50,625 bases of DNA from Microcystis wesenbergii FACHB-1317 (lineage in GTDB: Bacteria; Cyanobacteriota; Cyanobacteriia; Cyanobacteriales; Microcystaceae), in NCBI RefSeq assembly GCF_014696875.1, contig NZ_JACJQV010000132.1, positions 1 to 50,625 on the forward strand. The letters are read 5' to 3'. Positions 43,652 to 50,625 of the stretch are shown piece by piece. The notes under the pieces were generated by a model. The model saw nothing but the letters and a program-made list of their open reading frames with translations. It had not been told where the DNA came from and ran no database searches. Position 1 is the first letter of the stretch. Each line of letters begins with the position of its first letter. The position numbers and the translations under genes are program-made.

Positions 43652-44119
43652 CTAGACATCCCGAGGATTGAGATGGATCATTTCCCAAGTCACATAGGTA
43701 CCGATCGGACTCCAGATCAGGTAGGGTAGAAGTAGGATGCCTGCCCAAGAAGAAACAGGGAAAACCAATAGTGCCAGAAGACAACCCAAGAAAAAACCCG
43801 TACCGCCGATAATCGTTCCCGCTTTGAGACTGCGTAGTTTACAGGTGACAGGAGTATAGGCAGTAATAGTCAATTCCACCAACAGATAAAAAGCCATCAA
43901 AAACCACTTATCAGCCGGTTGAGCTTCCCAGACTAAATAAGCAGAAATTGCCCCACAAATATAGATAATTGTCCAGATAAGAGGGATTAATCTTTCAAAG
44001 GTTAACCAATCGGGACGACGTAAGCGCGCAAACCAACGGACATCGCGAGAATTGAGCAATCCCCCAGCTAACGCCACCAAAAATCCCACGACACCGATAA
44101 GCAACCAAGAAGGAATCAT
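43652..44119 (-). CDS. TspO/MBR family membrane protein
   Basis: The 155-residue protein has five predicted helices and TspO-like residues: RRPDWLTFERLIPLIWTIIY near 34-53, GAISAYLVWEA, and the C-terminal LLPYLIWSPIGTYVTWEMIH. TspO proteins bind tetrapyrroles and respond to stress or light. This cyanobacterial branch is divergent, so the assignment is to the superfamily. It starts nine bases after the SUI1 gene and is cotranscribed with it. Confidence 0.82.
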   Translation of the reverse strand: MIPSWLLIGVVGFLVALAGGLLNSRDVRWFARLRRPDWLTFERLIPLIWTIIYICGAISAYLVWEAQPADKWFLMAFYLLVELTITAYTPVTCKLRSLKAGTIIGGTGFFLGCLLALLVFPVSSWAGILLLPYLIWSPIGTYVTWEMIHLNPRDV

Positions 44120-44128
44120 GATTTTTGG

Positions 44129-44470
44129 CTATCCTCCGCTAATTTTGGCTTTGTAACCCGATTCAATGAGAATTTGTCGGATTTTTTGGCGATGATCTCC
44201 TTGGATCTCAATAGTATTTTCTTTCACTGTACCACCCGTTCCGCAAGCGGTTTTTAACTGTTTTAATAATTTAGTCAGAGTTTCGGTTTGACATTGAAAA
44301 CCTGTAACTATGGTAACGGTTTTTCCCGCCCGACCAGAGCGGGAGGTTTGTACTCGTAAATTCTGCTGATTCGGGGGTAATTCAGGAATGGAACGCTCAA
44401 AAGCTTGAGAATTACTTTGATCTCCCCATTCCTGGTAGGCAATCCGGTTTTTTTCCTGAGATTTACTCAT
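44129..44470 (-). CDS. SUI1/YciH family translation initiation factor
   Basis: From the ATG at 44470 the 113-residue protein has a variable basic N-terminus and an eIF1-like domain: VQTSRSGRAGKTVTIVTGFQ, LKQLKTACGTGGTVKENTIE near 75-94, and QGDHRQKIRQILIESGYKAK. The GTGG.VK..TIE..GD signature is complete. Bacterial YciH-type factors modulate start-site fidelity. An upstream in-frame start would add 14 residues not typical of the family. Confidence 0.92.
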   Translation of the reverse strand: MSKSQEKNRIAYQEWGDQSNSQAFERSIPELPPNQQNLRVQTSRSGRAGKTVTIVTGFQCQTETLTKLLKQLKTACGTGGTVKENTIEIQGDHRQKIRQILIESGYKAKISGG

Positions 44471-44512
44471 AAGTAGTTGGACAAAATTAAATTCACACTC
44501 CAGCCCTGTCAA

Positions 44513-44928
44513 GGTGGTTTGACCTCAACTATAACAGTTATCTTCCCGGTCAGGTAGGAAGTCTCTGGTTTTAGGCAACGCCAGAACAGTAGCTAAGCTA
44601 AGACGCATCTTAACCGCCTATCCTTGGATTAGCTGAATCTCCCCCCCCCTTGCCCCCCGACATCGGGGGGGTCTTGCCTCATCTCAATAAGCAATTTAAA
44701 GGCGCGGGCAGCTTACTTAACACCCGTTACAACCGATGGCTATTCTGGTTTTGGCCAGTTGGCCGTCGGTTGACGATACCAAATTAGGTTACACTTCATC
44801 TTGGGGAGAAAGGCAGATTCGACAAGCTCACTGCAAGCTGTAAAAGCTATCGAAGCAGAAATTCAGCCCTATACCGTAAACACACCGCTTGCCCCTTTTT
44901 GACTGTTAACCCCCTTACCTGAGACATT
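44513..44928. other. Gene-free stretch with a repeat element and a G/C hairpin
   Basis: Contains the 44591-44715 element, within which a strong stem (CCCCCCGA/TCGGGGGG, about 44655-44671) could terminate transcription. The remaining sequence up to 44928 shows no recognisable gene. Confidence 0.6.
44591..44715. mobile_element. About 125 bp repeat element, copy 1
   Basis: Shares, in inverted orientation, agctaagctaagacgcat, gattagctgaatctccc and tcttgcctcatctcaataag with 48654-48783, so the two copies bracket the genes between them. Confidence 0.7.
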
Positions 44929-45159
44929 ATGGATGCTTTTAGTCCCTTTCCCCCTGACTGGACAGAGAAGGCCGTTCACGCCTACAATTTTTGTTGTCCT
45001 TACTGCGGGGCAAAGGCTAAAGAAGCTCAGTCCGTTTGGATCAATCGCCGCGCTCCCGTTTTAGGAGAAGATTCCCGTCGTAAATGGCAGGAATTCTATC
45101 ATTGTCAATGCGATCGAGTTTGGTGGGCCTGGAGTAGTGATCGACCTGCCGAAAAATAA
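44929..45159 (+). CDS. Small zinc-ribbon-like protein, unknown function
   Basis: The 76-residue protein has CCPYCGAKAKEA near 22-33 and HCQCDRVWWAW near 58-68, a Cys pattern that could bind one zinc ion. I do not recognise the family. It lies 25 bases before the phosphoribosyltransferase gene, so the two are probably cotranscribed. Confidence 0.75.
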   Translation: MDAFSPFPPDWTEKAVHAYNFCCPYCGAKAKEAQSVWINRRAPVLGEDSRRKWQEFYHCQCDRVWWAWSSDRPAEK

Positions 45160-45184
45160 AAATTCTGAATCGAGAATCGCAAAT

Positions 45185-45679
45185 ATGGCCGATGTCTATG
45201 TTTCTTGGGATGAATACCATCGTCTGATCGAAAAATTAGCGGTAAAAATCGATCGTTCTGGTTGGCAATTTCATCAGATTGTCTGTTTAGCCAAGGGAGG
45301 ATTGCGCGTCGGTGACATTCTCTGTCGTCTTTTTCGTCAACCCCTAGCCATTCTCTACGCCGCTTCCTACGGGGGGCAAAATCAGCAAATTCGGGGAGAA
45401 TTAACTATTTCCTCGAATTTAGCCATGATCGAGACCAAATTGGACAGTCCCTTGTTATTAGTGGATGATTTGGTCGATTCGGGCATCACTCTCCAAAAAA
45501 CCTCGATTTTGTTACAGGAAAAATACGGGATTACCAATATCAAAACTGCGGTGATCTGGTACAAAGCAGCATCAATAATCAAACCTGACTATTATGTGGA
45601 ATATTACCCAGATAATCCTTGGATTCATCAACCCTTCGAGCGTTACCAGCTAATTACACCCAAAGACCTCCTAGAATAA
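45185..45679 (+). CDS. Phosphoribosyltransferase family protein
   Basis: From the ATG at 45185 (MADVYVSWDEYHRLIEKLAV) the product has 164 residues. It is a type I PRTase with the PRPP loop LLLVDDLVDSGITL near 97-110 and CLAKGGLRVGDIL near 33-45. It resembles hypoxanthine/xanthine-type PRTases of archaea and cyanobacteria (substrate uncertain). An upstream GTG at 45137 would overlap the previous gene and is less likely. Confidence 0.88.
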   Translation: MADVYVSWDEYHRLIEKLAVKIDRSGWQFHQIVCLAKGGLRVGDILCRLFRQPLAILYAASYGGQNQQIRGELTISSNLAMIETKLDSPLLLVDDLVDSGITLQKTSILLQEKYGITNIKTAVIWYKAASIIKPDYYVEYYPDNPWIHQPFERYQLITPKDLLE

Positions 45680-45923
45680 AGTCAGTTTGGTATCAGCAGC
45701 AGGGAGTTTTGGCGTTGCTGAATCAAGCTATCAATGCCAACTCTCCAGAGAACTAGGAGCAGCCGCCGCTTAATCAATTGTCGCTGACGGGGGAATTAAT
45801 ATCGGGAAAAATCAACAATCGTGAACCGATACAAGACAAAAGCGCTTATGGTGTGCAGCAAGAGCAAGAACCTATCCGACTGATAGGATCAGAATATCCA
45901 TCTGCTAAATATTGGAGAGCATG

Positions 45924-48656
45924 ATGCCAGTTCAATTATCATTGCCCTTGTATCATCAACTTTCTCAACCAGAGGTGATTGAATACTTGACCAGCGATGG
46001 GTCAGCGGGCTTATCAGCAGAAGAAGTGGCCAGTCGCTACGAAAAATATGGCCCGAATGAACTGCGATTTAAGCCGGGGAAACCAGCTTGGTTGAGGTTT
46101 TTGCAGCAATTTCATCAGCCACTACTCTATATTCTCTTGCTTGCGGGTACTATTAAGGCATTTTTAGGGTCTTGGACGAATGCCTCGGTGATTTGGGGAG
46201 TTACCCTGATCAATGCCATTATTGGCTATGTGCAGGAAGCTAAGGCGGAAGGTGCGATCGCTTCCCTAGCCAAAGCCGTAACCACAGAAGCGACCGTGTT
46301 GCGAGAGGGACAAACCCTCCGGATTCCATCTCGGGATTTGGTGCCGGGAGATATCGTTTTATTGGCATCGGGGGATAAAGTACCGGCGGACTTGAGGCTG
46401 CTGAAAGTCCGCAATTTGCAGGTGGATGAGTCTGCCCTGACCGGGGAATCCTTGCCTGGGTCAAAAGCGATCGAACCCTTACCCGGGGATACGCCCCTAG
46501 CAGAACGGACAAACATGGCCTACGCAGGGAGTTTCGTTACCTTTGGACAGGGCAAAGGGATTGTTGTCTCTACGGCCAACGCCACCGAAGTGGGGCAGAT
46601 TTCCCAGTCGATGGAAAGCCGAGTCAGCCTTAGCACACCCCTGACCCGTAAATTTGCCCAATTTAGCCGCACCCTACTCTACGCAATTTTGACCCTAGCA
46701 ACCTTGACCTTTGCCATCGGGTTAGGACGGGGGAAATCTTGGATCGATATGTTTGAAGCTGCCGTTGCCCTCGCAGTGAGTGCGATTCCAGAAGGGCTGC
46801 CGGCAGTGGTAACGATTACCTTGGCCATTGGGGTCAACCGCATGGCCCGTCGTCATGCGATTATTCGTAAACTGCCCGCAGTGGAAGCATTGGGGAGTGC
46901 GACCGTCATTTGTTCTGACAAAACCGGAACCCTGACCGAAAATCAAATGACTGTACAGTCCATTTATACTGAAGGGCAATATTACGCCGTTAGTGGTGGT
47001 GGCTATAGTCCCAAGGGCGAAATTAGTCTGATCACCGATGGCAACCCTGGCAGCCCCTTTGCAGAGGAATTGCCCCCGGCCCTAGGGGATTGTCTGGTAG
47101 CTGGTTTGCTTTGTAATGACTCCGGGCTAAAACAAACGGGAGAAGATTGGTCAGTGGTGGGGGATCCTACGGAAGGGGCGCTGATTGCGGCCGCTGCCAA
47201 AGCAGGTCTCAGTCAATTGGGGCTATTGTCTTTAACCCCACGATTGGATGCAATTCCCTTTGAATCTGAGTACCAATACATGGCAACCCTGCATGATGGC
47301 ATACCTCGTCTGATCTATGTCAAGGGATCGGTTGAGTCGCTGATGCGTCGTTGTTCCCAGATGATCGATCGCTATGGTCAGATGACCGCGCTGAACGCCG
47401 AACAGATCGAGCAAGCGGTAGAAACGATGGCAGAGCAGGGTTTACGGGTGCTTGCCTTCGCCAAAAAAGCAGCCGCGACCCATCAGCATTCTATCGACCA
47501 TGAGGATATCGAAACAGGCTTGGTGTTTCTAGGATTACAGGGCATGATTGACCCGCCTCGTCCAGAGGCGATCGCTGCTGTTCATGCCTGTCAAACTGCT
47601 GGGATTCGCGTCAAGATGATTACTGGTGATCATCTTGTCACGGCGCGGGCGATCGCGGAACGGATGGGCATTAAAACGGCAGCACAAGTCTTAGCATTTG
47701 AGGGAAAACAATTAGCGCAAATGGATAATCATCAACTGGCCCAAGCGGTGGTCGATGGATCGGTATTTGCCAGGGTTGCCCCTACCCAAAAACTGCAACT
47801 GGTGGAAGTACTCCAGTCTCAAGGAGAAATCGTGGCGATGACGGGCGATGGTGTTAATGATGCGCCGGCTCTCAAGCAGGCCGATATCGGCATTGCCATG
47901 GGGAAAGGAGGAACGGAAGTCGCCAGGGAATCTGCTGATATGCTCCTCACTGATGATAACTTTGCCTCGATCAAGGCCGCTGTCGAAGAAGGACGCACCG
48001 TTTATCAAAACTTACGCAAAGCAATCTCCTTTCTCTTACCTGTCAATGGTGGCGAATCGATGACGATTCTGATCAGTACTTTACTGGCGCGAGATTTACC
48101 CATCCTCTCCCTACAAGTACTCTGGTTGAACATGATCAACTCGGTCACGATGACTGTTCCCCTGGCCTTTGAAGCAAAATCCCCCGGCATTATGCAGTCA
48201 CCACCACGCAATCCCAATGAACCTTTGATCACCAAAAAACTATTGCGCCGAATTTTGGCTGTTTCATTGTTTAACTGGATTCTGATTTTTGGTATGTTTG
48301 AGTGGGCTAAATCGACCACAGGAGATATTGCCGTTGCCCGCACAATGGCAATTCAATCACTTGTGGCAGCACGGGTTATCTATCTGCTCAGTATCAGCCA
48401 ATTAGGGATGAGCCTAGTTAACTACCTGCGTCGTCAGTCAACCTCGATTACTAATGCACCGATCCTAATTTTGGGGATTGTGGCTGCTGTTGCCCTACAA
48501 ATTTTGTTTAGTCAATGGGGGGTGATGAACAGTCTGTTTGCAACGGCCCCACTAACCGGTCATCAATGGCTAATCTGTTTGTTGCCGATGCTGCTCATGG
48601 TGTTTTGGGCAATTTTTGCCAATGTTATCGATCCTCCTCATTGTCATGGGAAATAA
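45924..48656 (+). CDS. Cation-transporting P-type ATPase (P2-like)
   Basis: About 910 residues. The N-terminal cation-ATPase domain is followed by the A-domain LTGESLPGSK near 176, PEGL in M4 (SAIPEGLPAVVTITLAIGVN), the phosphorylation site CSDKTGTLTENQMT near 335, MITGDHLVTARAIAERM, and TGDGVNDAPALKQADIGIAM. All catalytic motifs are intact. In M6 the sequence is LWLNMINSVTMTVPLAFEAK, lacking the Asp of SERCA-type calcium pumps (N..TD), so the ion is not assignable; this branch is usually annotated only as a cation ATPase. The second ATG of two adjacent ones suits the GGAG spacing best. Confidence 0.9.
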   Translation: MPVQLSLPLYHQLSQPEVIEYLTSDGSAGLSAEEVASRYEKYGPNELRFKPGKPAWLRFLQQFHQPLLYILLLAGTIKAFLGSWTNASVIWGVTLINAIIGYVQEAKAEGAIASLAKAVTTEATVLREGQTLRIPSRDLVPGDIVLLASGDKVPADLRLLKVRNLQVDESALTGESLPGSKAIEPLPGDTPLAERTNMAYAGSFVTFGQGKGIVVSTANATEVGQISQSMESRVSLSTPLTRKFAQFSRTLLYAILTLATLTFAIGLGRGKSWIDMFEAAVALAVSAIPEGLPAVVTITLAIGVNRMARRHAIIRKLPAVEALGSATVICSDKTGTLTENQMTVQSIYTEGQYYAVSGGGYSPKGEISLITDGNPGSPFAEELPPALGDCLVAGLLCNDSGLKQTGEDWSVVGDPTEGALIAAAAKAGLSQLGLLSLTPRLDAIPFESEYQYMATLHDGIPRLIYVKGSVESLMRRCSQMIDRYGQMTALNAEQIEQAVETMAEQGLRVLAFAKKAAATHQHSIDHEDIETGLVFLGLQGMIDPPRPEAIAAVHACQTAGIRVKMITGDHLVTARAIAERMGIKTAAQVLAFEGKQLAQMDNHQLAQAVVDGSVFARVAPTQKLQLVEVLQSQGEIVAMTGDGVNDAPALKQADIGIAMGKGGTEVARESADMLLTDDNFASIKAAVEEGRTVYQNLRKAISFLLPVNGGESMTILISTLLARDLPILSLQVLWLNMINSVTMTVPLAFEAKSPGIMQSPPRNPNEPLITKKLLRRILAVSLFNWILIFGMFEWAKSTTGDIAVARTMAIQSLVAARVIYLLSISQLGMSLVNYLRRQSTSITNAPILILGIVAAVALQILFSQWGVMNSLFATAPLTGHQWLICLLPMLLMVFWAIFANVIDPPHCHGK

Positions 48657-48783
48657 GCTGTTCGTAATTTAAATTGCTTGTTGAGACGAGGCAAGAGGCA
48701 AGAGGCAAGAGGCAACAGTAAAGGGATTGAGGGAGATTCGGCTAATATTAAGAATAAGCACTTTAAATGCGTCTTAGCTTAAC
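48654..48783. mobile_element. About 130 bp repeat element, copy 2 (inverted)
   Basis: Reverse complement relative of 44591-44715; it begins within the stop codon of the P-type ATPase gene. It contains GGCAAGA heptamers at 48690-48714 where copy 1 has the C/G hairpin. Confidence 0.7.
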
Positions 48784-48825
48784 TAATCGTGAATTCTTGA
48801 CCGCAACTATAAAAACTGGCGGTTT

Positions 48826-49860
48826 TTATTCCCCTAATTGCCAGCTTATCTCTTCACCCGCTCGTAACGGCACCAGTCCGGATTCGGGAAATGGCAATTC
48901 ATCGGGAATGCGCCAAGGGGTTTTGTTTAATGTGATTTGTTCGGTATTCCGGGGGAGTTGATAAAAATCTGGACCGTGGCAGCTGGCGAACCCTTCCAGT
49001 TGATCGATCGCATCAACGCTCTCAAAGGCTTCTGCGTACAACTCTAGGGCGTGCAGGGCTGAATAACAACCCGCGCAGCCACAGGAACTTTCTTTGCTGT
49101 AGCGAGAATGGGGCGCACTATCGGTCCCTAGAAAAAACTTGGGATTGCCCGATGTTGCCGCTTGCAAAAGTGCCAAACGATGATCCTCTCGTTTCAAAAT
49201 CGGCAGGCAATAAAAATGAGGACGAATGCCACCGGTAAAGAGAATGTTTCGGCTAAACAATAAATGTTGGGGCGTAATTGTGGCGGCGACATTGTTGTTA
49301 GCAGATAGAACAAACTTGACCGCATCGGCAGTGGTAATGTGTTCAAAGACGACACGCAGTTTCGGAAATCTTGTTATCAGTGGGATTAAGTGCTTCTCAA
49401 TGAACACTTTCTCTCGATCGAACACATCAATATCACCATCGGTGACTTCTCCGTGCAGTAGTAGCGGCATATCTACCTGCTCCATCGCTGCCAAAACGCC
49501 ATCGCACCGACGAAGGTCCGTCACCCCCAAGTCGGAATTAGTGGTGGCACCGGCCGGGTAGTATTTCACCGCTTTGACAAACTGGGAGGCTTTCGCTGCC
49601 ACGATTTCTTCGGGACTGGTATTATCGGTGAGATAGAGGGTCATCAGTGGCTCGAACTGTTGACCCTCTGGAACTGCTGCCAGAATGCGCTCGCGATAGG
49701 AGGCAGCATCGGCCACCGAGCGCACTGGTGGCTTTAAATTCGGCATGATAATGGCACGGGCAAACTGACGCACCGTATGGGGTAGAACCGCTTTCATTGC
49801 CGCACCATCGCGGAGATGAAGGTGCCAGTCGTCGGGTCGAGTCATTGTGAGTCTTCGCAT
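48826..49860 (-). CDS. pyrC: Dihydroorotase
   Basis: The 344-residue enzyme closes the dihydroorotate ring in pyrimidine synthesis. Zinc ligands are in [20 protein letters not shown] near 10-30, the bridging Lys is in [16 protein letters not shown] near 95, and His residues are in LLLHGEVTD and VFEHITT. Asp is in LGTDSAPH near 245. It is the compact class II form of E. coli. Its 3' end lies about 40 bases from a repeat element. Confidence 0.95.
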   Translation of the reverse strand: MRRLTMTRPDDWHLHLRDGAAMKAVLPHTVRQFARAIIMPNLKPPVRSVADAASYRERILAAVPEGQQFEPLMTLYLTDNTSPEEIVAAKASQFVKAVKYYPAGATTNSDLGVTDLRRCDGVLAAMEQVDMPLLLHGEVTDGDIDVFDREKVFIEKHLIPLITRFPKLRVVFEHITTADAVKFVLSANNNVAATITPQHLLFSRNILFTGGIRPHFYCLPILKREDHRLALLQAATSGNPKFFLGTDSAPHSRYSKESSCGCAGCYSALHALELYAEAFESVDAIDQLEGFASCHGPDFYQLPRNTEQITLNKTPWRIPDELPFPESGLVPLRAGEEISWQLGE

Positions 49861-49966
49861 TGTTCAATCATACAACGGTTAGGAATCCCACCTCACCCAA
49901 GATAAGGGTTTTAGTTGATTGGAAAGAACCTTTGATTTTAGCGGCGAAATTAATTTGACGGTGACG

Positions 49967-50094
49967 ATAATTCCTCTTGACAAAATCCCACCACTTGACA
50001 TATACTTATTTATAGAATGGAAATCCGTGCCTGCCTGCGACCCCCTCATTTTCAGGCTAGATAGACTTAAAAAAAATTAAATTTTGGGCGCACA
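49967..50094 (+). repeat. Direct repeat of a promoter-leader, copy 1
   Basis: Recurs at 50195-50321 with two differences noticed (tggaaatcc/tgggaatcc and one A in a poly-A run). It contains TTGACA at 49977-49982, an 18-base spacer and TATACT at 50001-50006. No open frame follows; the repeat leads into the palindromic element at 50130. Confidence 0.9.
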
Positions 50095-50129
50095 CAGTTC
50101 GAGCAACTCACTGACCACGATGCGCTTCT

Positions 50130-50195
50130 TTTTGCATGAGTAGAAAACGGGTTTCTCGGAGAAACCCGTTTTCTGTGCGTTACTCAACGGATTTA
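50130..50195. repeat. Palindromic repeat element, copy 2
   Basis: Same 66-base unit as 2485-2550, here with a perfect 15-base stem at 50143-50157 and 50159-50173, lying between the two promoter-leader repeats. Confidence 0.85.
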
Positions 50196-50321
50196 TAATT
50201 CCTCTTGACAAAATCCCACCACTTGACATATACTTATTTATAGAATGGGAATCCGTGCCTGCCTGCGACCCCCTCATTTTCAGGCTAGATAGACTTAAAA
50301 AAATTAAATTTTGGGCGCACA
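50195..50321 (+). repeat. Direct repeat of a promoter-leader, copy 2
   Basis: Contains TTGACA at 50205-50210 and TATACT at 50229-50234, followed by gaatgggaatccgtgcctgc. The start of a DNA methyltransferase frame is 115 bases downstream. Confidence 0.9.
50205..50234 (+). promoter_or_regulatory. Predicted promoter upstream of the methyltransferase remnant
   Basis: TTGACA, 18-base spacer and TATACT. The same arrangement and following TGGGAATCCGTGC occur in the 19259 repeat, where the spacing is 17. Confidence 0.55.
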
Positions 50322-50435
50322 TGATGCGCTTCTTCTAATTAGTACAATCATATTATTCTCCAGAGCGATTGTATTTGTCCTCTTTAAGAGGGAATAATAA
50401 TACAATTGAGGATGCAGTCAATCCCCTTAATCTCT

Positions 50436-50516
50436 ATGGTCAATAAACTATACTACGGTGATAACCTAGAAGTGCTGCGGAAATATATCAAAGATGAATC
50501 GATCGATCTTTGTTAT
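50436..50516 (+). pseudogene. DNA methyltransferase N-terminal fragment, interrupted by an IS
   Basis: The frame starts MVNKLYYGDNLEVLRKYIKD and continues ESIDLCY, the opening of site-specific DNA-adenine methyltransferases, where the next residues should be IDPPFNS with the catalytic DPPF motif. Instead the sequence turns at about 50515 into another element, reading SNSLTYEVQ and stop at 50546. The remainder of the gene, if it survives, lies beyond the IS to the right. Confidence 0.7.
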
Positions 50517-50625
50517 AGCAATTCTCTGACTTATGAGGTACAGTAGCAACAGTGAGTAAACCAATTGCGAATATCTTTTTGAGTAACTTCTAACATAGCC
50601 AATTCAATCCCTTCTATTAAGTCTT
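50515..50625 (-). mobile_element. End of an IS630-family insertion sequence, runs off the right edge
   Basis: The breakpoint falls at a TA within the Tyr codon of the methyltransferase, in keeping with the TA target of IS630 elements. The transposase stop codon is only about 17 bases inside. The other end is outside the window. Confidence 0.65.
50531..50625 (-). CDS. IS630 family transposase, C-terminal end
   Basis: The minus strand gives DLIEGIELAMLEVTQKDIRN followed by WFTHCCYCTS and TAA at 50531-50533. The ending (aspartate, then I..WF.HC.YC) matches C-termini of IS630-family transposases. Only about 31 residues are in view, so activity cannot be judged. Confidence 0.7.
   Translation of the reverse strand, partial: DLIEGIELAMLEVTQKDIRNWFTHCCYCTS

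Noticed and set aside
44929-45160. Four-base or longer overlap between the zinc-ribbon and PRTase genes
   Set aside because: The overlap depends on a GTG start at 45137; the ATG at 45185 matches the PRTase family start better and removes the overlap.
46226-46516. Minus-strand frames inside the P-type ATPase gene
   Set aside because: Long antisense frames arise from codon bias; no family resemblance and the plus-strand gene is clear.

Overview
The window reads as chromosomal DNA of a unicellular bloom-forming cyanobacterium, most probably Microcystis. The evidence is lineage-specific genes (NdhD, CpcE and CpcF phycocyanin lyases, LdpA, Ycf66, a Ycf45-like AAA/R3H ATPase, the SLH-porin, DUF760, DUF1997), frequent HIP1-type GCGATCGC octamers, and many arrays of heptanucleotide repeats (AGTTATC, CCCCACA, GGAGACA, GGCAAGA types) with numerous small inverted-repeat elements. 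The genus is an inference from this repeat style. No tRNA, rRNA or CRISPR array was seen.

Layout: the left edge (1-480) is the end of an IS4/Tn5-like insertion sequence lying upstream of ndhD. Three tandem copies of a small coiled-coil membrane protein follow (2.7-3.8 kb), then a MITE and an orphan ABC ATPase. At 4.9-6.1 kb there is a BrnT-type toxin whose partner carries a BrnA-like N-terminus fused to a long DUF5677-like helical domain. From 6.1 to 18.3 kb the genes are mostly on the minus strand and mostly housekeeping: an IMPase-family phosphatase, ScpB (plus strand), a small membrane protein, a dehydrogenase, a methyltransferase, ribosomal S1, a dienelactone hydrolase, a HAD phosphatase, and a likely ldpA - Ycf45/R3H ATPase - GH88 operon. 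tlyA follows on the plus strand.

At 19.2-19.9 kb there is a 162 bp direct repeat made of a promoter, leader and first codons of a restriction-modification-like gene, interrupted by a 14 bp tandem array. Housekeeping genes follow: fmt, pgeF, a Rieske protein, an exopolysaccharide sugar transferase, DUF362, a tRNA-dihydrouridine synthase, a secreted Gly-rich protein, glgC, a patatin-like lipase, a Ycf66 and twin-lipoprotein operon, an iron-uptake-type porin and pyruvate kinase. cpcE and cpcF are separated by a DUF29 gene, and each has a CCCCACA array just upstream. An ABC-2 exporter pair, TspO, a SUI1 factor, a phosphoribosyltransferase, a P-type ATPase and dihydroorotase complete the coding part.

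The right edge (49.9-50.6 kb) holds another duplicated promoter-leader, related to the one at 19.3 kb. It precedes the first codons of a DNA methyltransferase that is cut by an IS630-family element running off the window. The two duplicated leaders attached to decayed restriction-modification genes, the BrnT/DUF5677 pair and a MITE whose empty target site is preserved 8 kb away are the most interesting observations.
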